DNA from: Carpediemonas membranifera
Lineage: Eukaryota; Fornicata
Assembly: GCA_019828565.1 (NCBI GenBank)
Contig: JAHDYR010000007.1
Coordinates: 744,001-808,000 of the forward strand
Direction of reading: 5' to 3'
DNA: 64,000 bases
The notes below the pieces were generated by a model. That model had not been told where the DNA came from. It did not search any database and was given only the letters and a program-made list of their open reading frames with translations. Positions within the stretch are counted from its first letter, which is position 1, and every line of letters starts with the position of its first letter. This document shows positions 18,264 through 27,363 of the stretch, one piece after another. Made by a program: the position numbers and the translations under genes.

Positions 18264-18760
18264 GGCAAAACTTATGCAATCGACGCCTGTTCTGACTCCG
18301 AGGCGACTGTGCCGAGTTCGGCCGATAGAGTACATCATATCAATACGAACGAAGAAAGGGCTGAACGCCGATTTAATCGTATGTAACGTGTGGTATGGAG
18401 TGCTATCCTCCATGATATGCCCTCAAATTACAAATGCTCGTTCTTGTCCTTAACCTGCGCAGTATTACTCAGGCCTCTTGGGGACGATGGTAGTGAAGAA
18501 TAGTCTGTATTTACGTGAGAATAAGGTACAGTGTCAGCTATCTGCCAGTTCTAGCAGATTATAGAGTCTTCGGCGTCCTCTGGAGGTCGAGCATGGAGGC
18601 AGTTTTCAGTCATGGAGGACGGGGCGAACAACGAGAAAGAGGCACATGGCCACCATGGTCGCTGGTTGACCTATACACACACCATTCTCGTTTTTGCAGT
18701 TCTTCCCCTGAAACAAAATGGAACGACGATGAGCAAAGCGATCTGAACCAGATGACGCCG
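18264..18760. other. Intergenic, nothing recognised
   Basis: About 500 bp between two minus-strand genes. It has a small inverted repeat (ATCTGC...GCAGAT near 18539-18558). No gene seen. Confidence 0.4.
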
Positions 18761-20461
18761 TCAACCATCGCTACTCACTGAGTCCACCTCCATTTCCTCA
18801 ATCTCGTACCAGTCAGCAGGCTCTAGGAGCCCTTCATCGCCCAGGACTGGGTCAACCCACACCCCGTCGTAAAAGAAGCCGGAACCATAGTCATGGCGGG
18901 TCGCCTCGAACGGCATTGTGTACATCCCATGTATGCGGTGATAGAAGTGTGTCTTGCCCTCACCAACCCAGCAGACAAAGTCGCCCCGGCAGTGGAATCG
19001 TGAAATCCGTGAAGTGAAGGCGAGTGGAACAGGGTTTGCGCATATTGCGCATTGGTCGAGGCCAGGCAGCAAGTTAGTCATCGATAGAGAGAGGGGCACT
19101 TCGCCCGCAAACAACAGCCGCCGCCCGCTGAGGAAGATATTAAACCAGCCGTCCGAGGCAACAACTCGGTCGGTGCGGAATGGGACGGGCTGGAACTCGG
19201 TCACATCGTTACAGTGGCCCAGGCCAAGCTCGCCGCACCAGTTGGGCCCAGTGATCATTTGATGATCGCCCATGGAGAGCAGCACCGTCATGTCGTCCTG
19301 GATGAAGTCAGGAATGAAGTGGGCAGGGAGCGGCACGTGGTTGAATATGGTCCCATTGGCCCGCACTCCTTCGGCCAGCATGTTCTGGACATTACCGGCG
19401 ACAACTAACCCAGCTGGAGTCGCGATAAATGTCCGGGAGTGGGACATGCTCAGCTGACACACAAGGTCAGACTTCCTCCAGGCGGGCAGGCTGGCCTCGT
19501 ACGTCTCCACGCCGGGGCAGGCCTGACTGAACCTAATGCGGGTGGGGCTCTCCACGTAGGACGCCGTCGACCCGACCCCGAGCTGTCCATAGTAGTTGTA
19601 CCCCCAGCCCCACATCCCCTTGGGCGTCTGGGCGATGAATGAGTCAAATCTCGAGACTGAGTGGATCCTGGTGATGCGGGCAGTCGGAACTCGCATGAGC
19701 TTCCGGTGAGATGTTGGGAGCAGCTTGAAGAGCCGACCCGAGTAGATCTGGTGCACACTGAAGCCATCTGGGTTATATGCTGAGGTGTTCGCGATGCCTT
19801 CCTTCCCGGCCACATTGTAAGTGAAGAAGAACTTCTTGCAGAGGAACCAGAGGCACCGTTCTGACCGCTTATAGTCGACTCTATGCTGGTCTGCCTCCAT
19901 TGGTGTCATATCCAGGAACGGGTCAGCGCCTGCCTGCAGCAGGATGGCCCAGATGGTGCCCTGCAGCAGCGTATGCAGGGCGACGGGAAGCTCCTCGCCC
20001 TCCGCGAGCTCAACGTTCATGGAAAGCGGGGAGCCGTCTGTGAGGATGGAGATGGATCTGTTGAGGAGGTTCAGGGCTTTGTTGTCCTTCTTGCGGAAGA
20101 GCTTCAGACTGGGCTTGAGCTGAACAGCTGAGAGCAACGAGAGGAGGTCAGCGGCATCGTCGCCAATGCGATATGTACTTTCTATCTCTGGGATCGCTGA
20201 TATATCCTCGTGAAACGCCGCGGTGTACGTTGCTTTGAGTAAAGAAGGAATATCACCCGAAATAGACGCTGTGGTTGTTAGAGAAATCAGATAGGCAGCT
20301 CTCAGCACAGCTTTGTTACGCATATCCCTTGAATCGAAGAGTCCCATTGTTCCTGGCAAGGGAACTTCGTTTATCGTGCATGCTTTGGTCACCGGAAGTC
20401 GTCTCGAGTCGGCTCTCTCTTCGGCTATCTTCCAGGTGTCAGGCAGAGCATAGAAGATCAT
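18761..20461 (-). CDS. RCC1-like protein, second full member of the local family
   Basis: ATG 20461 gives 566 aa; an internal ATG at 20347 (MGLFDSRDMR) aligns better with the start of the paralog at 12105 and may be the true start. The shared N-domain is clear: GDIPSLL, FHE, ELAEGEELPVALHTL, GTIWAILLQAGADP and LWFLCKKF. Degenerate RCC1-type blades follow (MWGWGYNYYGQLGVGS, GPNWCGELGLGHC), then FAGEVP...LLPGL and the terminal MPFEAT motif. Overall layout and length match 10471..12105. Function unknown. It is followed head-to-head by an inverted SDR copy, as 10471..12105 is flanked by SDR copy 1, so an RCC1-like gene next to an SDR recurs in this window. Confidence 0.8.
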   Translation of the reverse strand: MIFYALPDTWKIAEERADSRRLPVTKACTINEVPLPGTMGLFDSRDMRNKAVLRAAYLISLTTTASISGDIPSLLKATYTAAFHEDISAIPEIESTYRIGDDAADLLSLLSAVQLKPSLKLFRKKDNKALNLLNRSISILTDGSPLSMNVELAEGEELPVALHTLLQGTIWAILLQAGADPFLDMTPMEADQHRVDYKRSERCLWFLCKKFFFTYNVAGKEGIANTSAYNPDGFSVHQIYSGRLFKLLPTSHRKLMRVPTARITRIHSVSRFDSFIAQTPKGMWGWGYNYYGQLGVGSTASYVESPTRIRFSQACPGVETYEASLPAWRKSDLVCQLSMSHSRTFIATPAGLVVAGNVQNMLAEGVRANGTIFNHVPLPAHFIPDFIQDDMTVLLSMGDHQMITGPNWCGELGLGHCNDVTEFQPVPFRTDRVVASDGWFNIFLSGRRLLFAGEVPLSLSMTNLLPGLDQCAICANPVPLAFTSRISRFHCRGDFVCWVGEGKTHFYHRIHGMYTMPFEATRHDYGSGFFYDGVWVDPVLGDEGLLEPADWYEIEEMEVDSVSSDG

Positions 20462-20872
20462 GCACGTGGCGTGCTAGCCCCGGGGCGACCATCATGCGGT
20501 GCTCGGTCGACTTTGATGGATGTTGAGCATCTTCACGAGGCTCCGCAAACCCATGGTGACTTTCGATGCGCAGCTCGCCATAGTGCCAGTCGTTCCCCAT
20601 TATTACCGGCCACATAACATTTCCCACTCGGCTGTTGCCCACAAATGTGCCCAAATCACGCTCGAATCACTCGAACTGGTGGCCCCGAGAACGAGACATA
20701 CTGTCAGCCAGACATCCTCCTCGGCACACCTGACGCGCGGTTTCAAGTCTCTGCCTTCGTCAAACTCGGCATCTTGATTCGCGTTCGAAGATGCGATGCG
20801 ATACGCTATGGACGTAAGGGCCCCCAATCGTCTCCACTTGTTCACCGCTTCGTGAAACTATCCCAAACATCC
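20462..20872. promoter_or_regulatory. Divergent spacer between RCC1-like gene and SDR copy 2
   Basis: About 410 bp; the last ~120 bp (from 20750) are the inverted repeat of the SDR 5' flank at 13307..13429. Both promoters must lie here. No known element recognised. Confidence 0.4.
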
Positions 20873-21662
20873 ATGTTCCGCTTCGATAACCGTGTTGTTG
20901 CTATCACTGGCGCCTCCTCCGGCCTCGGCTACCAGGTTTGTCACCGCAGCGCCCCTTACGCAGATGGCTGATTCCTTTGCCCAGCAGGGCGCCGCCCTCG
21001 TCCTCATGGCCCGCCGCGTGGAGAAGTGCGAGGCCCTCGCCAAGATCCTCAAGGAGAAGTACAACGCCGAGAGCCTCTGCATCAAGTGCGACGTCACGTC
21101 CACCGAGTCCGTCAACGCCGCCGCCAAGGCCGCTGAGGAGAAGTTCGGCAAGGTCGACATCCTCGTCAACAACGCCGGCGCCAGCAAGAACGGCGGCTGC
21201 CTCGACATGACCGACGAGGATTGGGACTTCACCATCGACGTCGACCTCAAGTCCGTCTTCCTCGTGACCCGCGCCTTCGGCAACATCATGAAGAAGCACA
21301 ACTACGGCCGCATCATCAACATCGCGTCCATCTACGGCCTGGTCGGCAACAAGGTCCTCGAGGCCCCCGCCTACCACGCCTCCAAGGGTGGCGTCATCAA
21401 CTTCACCCGCGCCGTCGCTGCCGAGCTCGCCAAGTACAACATCACGTGCAACGCCATCTGCCCCGGCTTCTTCACCACCGAGCTGACCGAGGACTTCATG
21501 GAGACCGAGATGTTCGACAACTACTGCAAGGCCTCCGTCCCCATGCTCCGCTGGGGCAAGGAGGGCGAGATCAATCCCGGCGCCATCTTCCTGGCCAGCG
21601 AGGAGGCCTCGTACGTCACCGGCATCGCCCTCCCCATCGACGGCGGCTACACTGCCGTTTAA
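20873..21662 (+). CDS. Short-chain dehydrogenase/reductase, copy 2 (inverted)
   Basis: Exons 20873..20935 and 20964..21662; 253 aa. It shows the same motifs as copy 1: TGASSGLG cofactor loop, NNAG, the Ser in IASIYG, YHASK and PIDGGYT. The coding sequence appears identical to copies 1 and 3, implying very recent duplication or strong homogenisation. Oxidoreductase of the classical SDR type; substrate unknown. Confidence 0.9.
20936..20963 (+). other. 28-nt intron of SDR copy 2
   Basis: GTTTGT at the 5' end and CCTTACGCAG at the 3' end; sits between the GLGYQ and MADSF codons, phase 0. Confidence 0.88.
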
Positions 21663-21906
21663 GTTTACGTTTGTAAAGCACTTTGCTTAACTCTGTCTGA
21701 CGCGGGTCGGCCCGATCACGTCAGCATCAGGAGACACCGAACCTGGCATAGCAGGCCAACCCTGGTGTGAAGCTCTTTGGGACAATTCATCCCGCTCTCA
21801 CTGTCAGGTCGGAGTCTCATCCGGCCGTTGTACTGATCTGGTCACCCCGTGCCCAAAACACATACAAAGCCGCGCACTATTATTAACACAGCGCTATTTA
21901 TTTGCG

Positions 21907-24666
21907 TCAGACCCGGTCGTCCGAGTCGTACGAATAGTACGAATACGCCGAGTACGCCGACCCCTCCAGTGCCACTGCCTCTGTGCTGCTCGAGCTGCTC
22001 GACTCGGTGTTGCTGTGCGCGTCGACGATGTCCTGCGCGACCTCGGGGTACTCCTCCGGCGGAGGGGCGAACGCTGAGATCAGGGACGCCATCGGGTTGG
22101 ATCTCGTGCCGTCGGGGAGCACGGGGGGGTTGGTGACGGATGCTCCCCTCGTATCCCGGGGCATGGCGTCGCGCTGGGCAGACAAAACCGAGGTGACCGA
22201 ATGCGCCTTCGAATGGGCCGTTCCCGTAGCGGTGGAGGGGTTGTACCCCCCTTCAATGGCCTCGTCCCGCGTGACCTGGTTCCCGAATGCGGAGTAACAC
22301 ATCTGACAATGGGGGCACTTGATGTAGCCCTCGAGAGAGGAATCACCCCGGCCTGTGAGGAGGTGGTAGTCGCGCTTTGACAGTGGCTGGCGGCGTGCGG
22401 CCTTCCATATCTTGGGAACGAATGTGACTGCCTGGATCAGAATCACACCAACAGCGAAGACACCTGGGACAATCTTGGGAGGCACGAACGGATCTGAAGA
22501 GATCGCATAAACAAGAGCGATGACCGCTCCAAGCACAGCTGAGATCTGGATCGACAAACTTAGCACCTTGGTTTCCGTAATCGGCAGTTTCCTAGTCTTG
22601 AACACCAGGATCCCGTTGGGGGTGAGGAACAGCAGCACGCAGACCGCAACGACGATCGCCCAGAGCATGGCGTACGAGGACTCACAGACGGTGCACGTGG
22701 TGTAGTCGTCGAGTTTGTAGTCAGTCATCTTGAATGTATCGATGATGGTCCACACGATCACGACAACGACGGGCAGAGGGATGCCGACGAGGACCAGGGG
22801 CAGTAGGTGGAGGTCGTTAGGGACTGTGAACCGCTTCATATGGCTCCTGGTCGCCCTAAGTATCCAGTAAATGCGGGCCTGCTTGGCGAAGAGGGAGCCG
22901 AGGGCAATGGCTACGCCCAGGCCGATGAAGAGGAGCATGTTGACGCAGATGATGGTCGACTGCCAGACAAAGGAGAGGACAAAGAGGGCGATGCCGAAGA
23001 CAGAGAGCAGCCAGCCGACGTTGCCGGCGATCAGGTAGTTGGGCGAGGCCAGCTTGAAGTTTCCATCGCGAAGGAAGTATCCAAACACGACGGTGGCGAA
23101 GATCGAGAGCAGGATTGAAATGGCAGCCACGCTGCACGCAAAAAACCCGAGCAGAATAAAGATGCCGTCGAGCGTGACAGACGTCAGAGGGTCGATGCCC
23201 AGCGTCATCCGGTAGTACAGGAGCTGTGTCGACCGGCCGTAGTCGTCGGTGACTGCCTCCATATCTGTTTCAAGATTCACCAGCATCTCGTCAATCTCAG
23301 TCGACCCGTACAGGTAGCTGACAAAATTCGACTCCATCGCGTCGACGTAGTCGCTGAATCCAGTGATCCTGAGGTCGAGCGCGACATTGCTGTGACTGAC
23401 AATCGCTCCGATGGCTGACATGATCCACTCCTGGTCGTCGGCCAGCCCAGCGTCGGCCCAGAGAGTGTCGTCGTTGATAGACTGGCGGTAGGGCTCGAAG
23501 CCTGTGCCCTTGAGGCATATCGGGTCGATCACAGAGGGCGAGGAGGCCCACTCGAGGAAGGCGAACATCTCCTCCTTGTGGTCCGCCATCACGGGGATCG
23601 CGAGAGACCAGCCGCCGTGGGCTGCGAAGGGCGCGCGGTTGACCAAGGCACCCTCGCCGGTGGTCTCCGTAGCGAATGGGCAGAGGTCGACCGTGCAGTC
23701 TTTCAAGGTCTTGGAGTCGCGATCATATACCTGAGTCGACCCGGGCACTAGGGCAGACTTGGTGTGGTTGGCAACCCCTTCGACTGTGGATTGAGACGAC
23801 AGGAAGAGTATGTCGCCCCAGTCGATGGTCATGGCGCACGTGCCATTGCCGTACGCCTCGCGGGACTCGGCGAGAGAGATGGTCACGCCCTCGCCGTAGC
23901 CGTACTTGTTCGCGTCAGCAAAGAGCTCCACTGCTCTCTTGAAGCCGGCGTTGTTCATGAGGGCGGTCATGTCCTCCGAGGAGAACCACCCGCCCTGGTC
24001 GGTCCCGGCGTACTGGACGTAGGGGAGCGCGAAGTCGATGATGAAGCGGTACATCTGCTCTGCGCCAGAGTTAGTGATACAAAAGGCGACGTCGGGCATT
24101 CCCGCGTCTGCGACCATCGTCGTCTCTTCCATAAGGAATCGACCGGCCTCAATGAGTTCTTCGAGCGTCAGAGGCACATCGACACCGTAGGCTTCGAACA
24201 CGTCATCGCGCCAGTAGAAGTAGTGGAAATCGCCGTCGAAGGGAATCAGATATATGTCCTGGTTGAAACTGGTGCCGACCGAGCGCGTGAACAGCGCGAT
24301 ATCGTCCCAGGAAATGACGTCAGACGAGTCAACGAAGGAGGTAAGCGGCTGGAGCTTCCATTCATCCGTGTTGGCGGTGCTGGTTACGTCTGCGAGCAGC
24401 AGGTCGAGGAGTCCGACTTGGCCGAGACTCACGGCCTGGTACGAGATGTCTCCAAGCGCGAGAGAGCCCTTGATCTGCGAGTAATAGGAGCTCGGTGGTA
24501 TGTATTCAAAGGTTATGACCACGTCGCTTTGAATGGAGTTGTAGGTGTTGATAATCTCTTCAAAAGCATCGGGTGCATTGCCGTTAAGTGCAATTGAGAG
24601 TGTTGTCACCGCAGAGCATGCAACAACGAGGAATAGCAGCAGTATAACCCTCGTTTGATGCAGCAT
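21907..24666 (-). CDS. Family-C-like 7TM receptor with bacterial-type solute-binding ectodomain
   Basis: A 919-aa single exon from ATG 24666. A signal peptide (VILLLFLVVACSAV) leads into an ~450-residue region typical of family-1 extracellular solute-binding proteins: LSIALNGNAPDAFEEIINTY, PFDGDFHYFYWRDDVFEAYG, GNGTCAMTIDWGD, HGGWSLAIPV and EEMFAFLEWASSP. From ~500 to ~755 there are seven hydrophobic helices (first LDGIFILLGFFACSVAAIS), with a Cys pair (CTVCESS) in an outer loop, as in GABA-B/family-3 GPCRs. The ~160-residue tail is Ser/Tyr-rich. Such fusions are known in some amoebae; ligand and G-protein coupling here are unknown. A sensor for a small nutrient or metabolite is a reasonable inference. 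Confidence 0.8.
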   Translation of the reverse strand: MLHQTRVILLLFLVVACSAVTTLSIALNGNAPDAFEEIINTYNSIQSDVVITFEYIPPSSYYSQIKGSLALGDISYQAVSLGQVGLLDLLLADVTSTANTDEWKLQPLTSFVDSSDVISWDDIALFTRSVGTSFNQDIYLIPFDGDFHYFYWRDDVFEAYGVDVPLTLEELIEAGRFLMEETTMVADAGMPDVAFCITNSGAEQMYRFIIDFALPYVQYAGTDQGGWFSSEDMTALMNNAGFKRAVELFADANKYGYGEGVTISLAESREAYGNGTCAMTIDWGDILFLSSQSTVEGVANHTKSALVPGSTQVYDRDSKTLKDCTVDLCPFATETTGEGALVNRAPFAAHGGWSLAIPVMADHKEEMFAFLEWASSPSVIDPICLKGTGFEPYRQSINDDTLWADAGLADDQEWIMSAIGAIVSHSNVALDLRITGFSDYVDAMESNFVSYLYGSTEIDEMLVNLETDMEAVTDDYGRSTQLLYYRMTLGIDPLTSVTLDGIFILLGFFACSVAAISILLSIFATVVFGYFLRDGNFKLASPNYLIAGNVGWLLSVFGIALFVLSFVWQSTIICVNMLLFIGLGVAIALGSLFAKQARIYWILRATRSHMKRFTVPNDLHLLPLVLVGIPLPVVVVIVWTIIDTFKMTDYKLDDYTTCTVCESSYAMLWAIVVAVCVLLFLTPNGILVFKTRKLPITETKVLSLSIQISAVLGAVIALVYAISSDPFVPPKIVPGVFAVGVILIQAVTFVPKIWKAARRQPLSKRDYHLLTGRGDSSLEGYIKCPHCQMCYSAFGNQVTRDEAIEGGYNPSTATGTAHSKAHSVTSVLSAQRDAMPRDTRGASVTNPPVLPDGTRSNPMASLISAFAPPPEEYPEVAQDIVDAHSNTESSSSSSTEAVALEGSAYSAYSYYSYDSDDRV

Positions 24667-24954
24667 TGCGAATATTTAGCGGCCAATAGTCAACGTACGA
24701 TTTTCGGGCCAAAAGTGCGTTGCGAATAATCTTACGCTTACCTGTGGATACCACCTCCTCGGCCGCCAAGGGGTCTCCGAGCTTGTCCTATCAACTTTTC
24801 ATACATTGGTCACGTATATACATGTGTACATTTCCATCCAACAGATTCGATTACATTCTATTTCGGATCATCTGCTCAAGAATATTGGAGACCAATCTGG
24901 AAACGAAAAACGAGAAAACAGAATCTTTAGCGACAGAAACTATCGGCGCGCCCT

Positions 24955-26286
24955 TCACTTCGCCACAGGAATCACGAGTGTTCTCGGCATTCTAGCTCCG
25001 CTTCGGTCCACCTTGGCAGCGATGCGATGGGCAACAAGCTTCGCAGCCACCGGGGTTATCATGCTAAACGGCTTGAGGTCACTCTCATCCTCGATCTCCT
25101 CCTGAAGCAGCTCCTCGATGACGTCCTCAAGAGTGATGATGCCCACCGCCTCCGCCGTCGACCCAGAGTCAGCCTCGGATATCACAACCGCGATATGCGA
25201 CCGCCCAGTCTGGAACAGGTTGAGTATGTCGTACAGCGGGCAGTCAAGGGGCACGTGTGGGAGGTGCATGAGGGTGACCTGGTCCGACTTGATGGGGACC
25301 TCGTCGTCGGGGGAGAGGGGCACCAGGGCCTTCACTACTATGCCTCCAATTACATTGGTACGTGTGCCGTCGTAAATAGGCACTCTAGACCTTCCACTGT
25401 CCATAATCGACCTGATCGTATCCCAGTCCAGCCGACCTGTGACGGGGAGCATGAACACCTTGTCCAGCGGCATATAGGCGTCCTTGACAGTCTTGTCCGC
25501 CATCTCCAGTGCCCCCCTGATGATAGTGACCTCGTCTCCGTTCAGGGGCCTGTCGTCTGTGTGGGTCGGAGTGAGGCCGTCGGGCATCGCGTCCTCGTCA
25601 TCGCCCAGAGCCTGGTATGGGTTGGACAGTGCTCTCTCAATGTCAGGGCCGTGGAATTTGATCAGTTCTTTCAGCTCAGCCCGTTTGAACAGGGCGGAGT
25701 GGCCCTTGCCGAGGACCAGGTCGAGGAGGAGGCCGAGGAGCAAGGAGAGGGGGGCGGTCACAATCATGAGGACAATGACAATGGGGACGCACAGGGAGCC
25801 AATGAGAAGGCCGTAGCGTGAGCAAGCCGCCTGAGGTATGATCTCGCCGAACAAGAGCACGGCCGTCACAGAGAGGAGGATGGCCACCACGGGACTGGAG
25901 ATGCGGTCCAGGAAGAGGGGAAGCGCCTCCATGGCTGCGGCGTTGCAGAGGAGCAGGGTAACAAGAAGCATGTGGTGTCTTTTCACGACGAGGAGAATCT
26001 TCTTCGCTTGCTTGCTTTGGCGCCGTGTGCCGCCGTCGATCATTACCTGAAGACTCATTGTGTCAAAGGAGAGAAGCGCAAGAGTCAAGCCGCTCATAAG
26101 TCCACCGAAGGACACAAGAAAAACAGAAACAGCACAGCAGATCCAAAAGGGGAGCTCGAAAAACGAATAGTGCTCCTTGTACTCAATATCAAAGAAATGC
26201 GCAAACAGGTGGTGAAAGTCAGGGATATGGAGCGGTATATTTGGCGTCATCACGTTCCCGGGATTCATCCTTAAACTGCGCGTCAT
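24955..26286 (-). CDS. CNNM/CorC-type protein (DUF21 membrane domain plus CBS pair)
   Basis: ATG 26286, with a second ATG at 26268 (MNPGNVMTPN) equally plausible; ~440 aa. The DUF21 module (~40-215) has three or four TM helices and the GGLMSGLTLALLSFD motif, then LLFGEIIPQAACSRYG, both diagnostic of the CNNM/HlyC family. A CBS pair follows (~250-400) with RSRVPIYDG and GIITLEDVIEELLQEEI. CNNM/CorC proteins transport or regulate Mg2+ at membranes, with the CBS pair binding ATP-Mg. The usual C-terminal CorC/HlyC or cNMP domain is absent; only ~40 residues follow the CBS pair. AGTGAA overlaps the stop codon (24954..24959). Confidence 0.88.
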   Translation of the reverse strand: MTRSLRMNPGNVMTPNIPLHIPDFHHLFAHFFDIEYKEHYSFFELPFWICCAVSVFLVSFGGLMSGLTLALLSFDTMSLQVMIDGGTRRQSKQAKKILLVVKRHHMLLVTLLLCNAAAMEALPLFLDRISSPVVAILLSVTAVLLFGEIIPQAACSRYGLLIGSLCVPIVIVLMIVTAPLSLLLGLLLDLVLGKGHSALFKRAELKELIKFHGPDIERALSNPYQALGDDEDAMPDGLTPTHTDDRPLNGDEVTIIRGALEMADKTVKDAYMPLDKVFMLPVTGRLDWDTIRSIMDSGRSRVPIYDGTRTNVIGGIVVKALVPLSPDDEVPIKSDQVTLMHLPHVPLDCPLYDILNLFQTGRSHIAVVISEADSGSTAEAVGIITLEDVIEELLQEEIEDESDLKPFSMITPVAAKLVAHRIAAKVDRSGARMPRTLVIPVAK

Positions 26287-26685
26287 CTGTGTGACCGGGT
26301 CGGGACCAGCCCAGAGCACTAGTCGTAGCACTCATGGTCTCTTCTGCCTCATTCTCCCGGTGGTTGGTGGATTGAATGTGATCAACGCGCCCATCGCCTG
26401 AGCAAGAGACTAGCTTCAGTCGCCCCAGTTCAAGGTCCGCTGGCACTCGGCCGAAAATCACCCTATATCAACGCCGTGCTCTCCACCGCCCGTGGCACAT
26501 CGCATTTGGACACGGTTCGGCAGTGACCCGAGCGGTCTCACCATGAATGTGGCGTACAAGCCGCCTCATGCAATATTCCATTGATTGGAAAGATTGTTGA
26601 TTTGATTTACGCGAATACATGCCCTGTTATGTACAGGCCGCATGGACTTCTTCGACGGAGATTGAGAGAACAAACATACCGTCAA

Positions 26686-27255
26686 ATGGCCAAGAAAATC
26701 CTCGCAATCAAGTCCAGCATCCTCGGTGCTAACTCGCAGTCATCGCAGCTCATCGATTACCTTCTCGAAGGCCTTGACGGGGATGTCACGGTCCGGGACG
26801 TGGCCGCGGAGCCGCTGCCGATGCTGGATCTGGAGACAATGACTGCGCTGAGCGCAGAACCAAACGATATCCAGCAGCTTTCCGACAAGCTCATCCAGGA
26901 GGTCAAGGACGCCGACCTCGTCGTGATCGGTGCCCCAAACTACAACTTCGCCATCCCCACACAGCTCAAGAACTGGATCGACCTCATCGCTCGCGCCGGT
27001 GTGACCTTCCGCTATTCCTCCGGCGGCGGTGTTGAGGGTCTCGTCACCAACACATGCGCCCTCGTCATCGCCACCAGTGGAGGCATGAAAAAGGATAATA
27101 ACAGTGAGCTCGGGGCGCCGTACTTGAAGAGCATACTCGGCTTCATGGGGATCCCCACTGAGTTCATATTTGTGGAGGGGCTGGGCATGTCCAAGGTCAA
27201 GGAGGCCGCCCTGGCGAAGGCCAAGGAGGAGCTGAAGGCGTATAAGTGCAAGTGA
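26686..27255 (+). CDS. azoR: FMN-dependent NADH:quinone/azo reductase (AzoR/AcpD family)
   Basis: 189 aa from ATG 26686 (MAKKILAIKSSILGANSQSS), the normal length for the family. It has the flavodoxin-like phosphate loop (SSILGANSQSS), the flavin-binding block VVIGAPNYNFAIPTQLKNWI and ARAGVTFRY, and a loop ATSGG before the C-terminal helices. AzoR enzymes use FMN and NADH to reduce quinones and azo compounds by two electrons, protecting anaerobes from one-electron radicals. The family is mostly bacterial, so lateral acquisition is likely, but base composition looks like the neighbours. No introns. Confidence 0.88.
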   Translation: MAKKILAIKSSILGANSQSSQLIDYLLEGLDGDVTVRDVAAEPLPMLDLETMTALSAEPNDIQQLSDKLIQEVKDADLVVIGAPNYNFAIPTQLKNWIDLIARAGVTFRYSSGGGVEGLVTNTCALVIATSGGMKKDNNSELGAPYLKSILGFMGIPTEFIFVEGLGMSKVKEAALAKAKEELKAYKCK

Positions 27256-27363
27256 GAGGATTACATGTAAATACCCGGGACCCGGGTGCCTGCCATGATG
27301 TATCGCGGCAGCACAAGTCTGAACGCCAACCAGCACGCGCAGAAAACTTTACTGATCTCCACC

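Larger units (their letters stand above)
20750..21720. repeat. Segmental duplication, copy C (~0.97 kb, inverted)
   Basis: The reverse complement of about 12461..13429. It covers the SDR gene, ~120 bp of 5' flank and ~60 bp of 3' flank, with increasing mismatches at the 3' edge. It has the 28-nt intron version of copy B but the flank base of copy A near 13411, so it is not a simple daughter of either. Confidence 0.85.

Noticed and set aside
20873-21662. SDR copies as retroposed genes
   Set aside because: All three retain the same intron and share flanking DNA, so they arose by DNA duplication.
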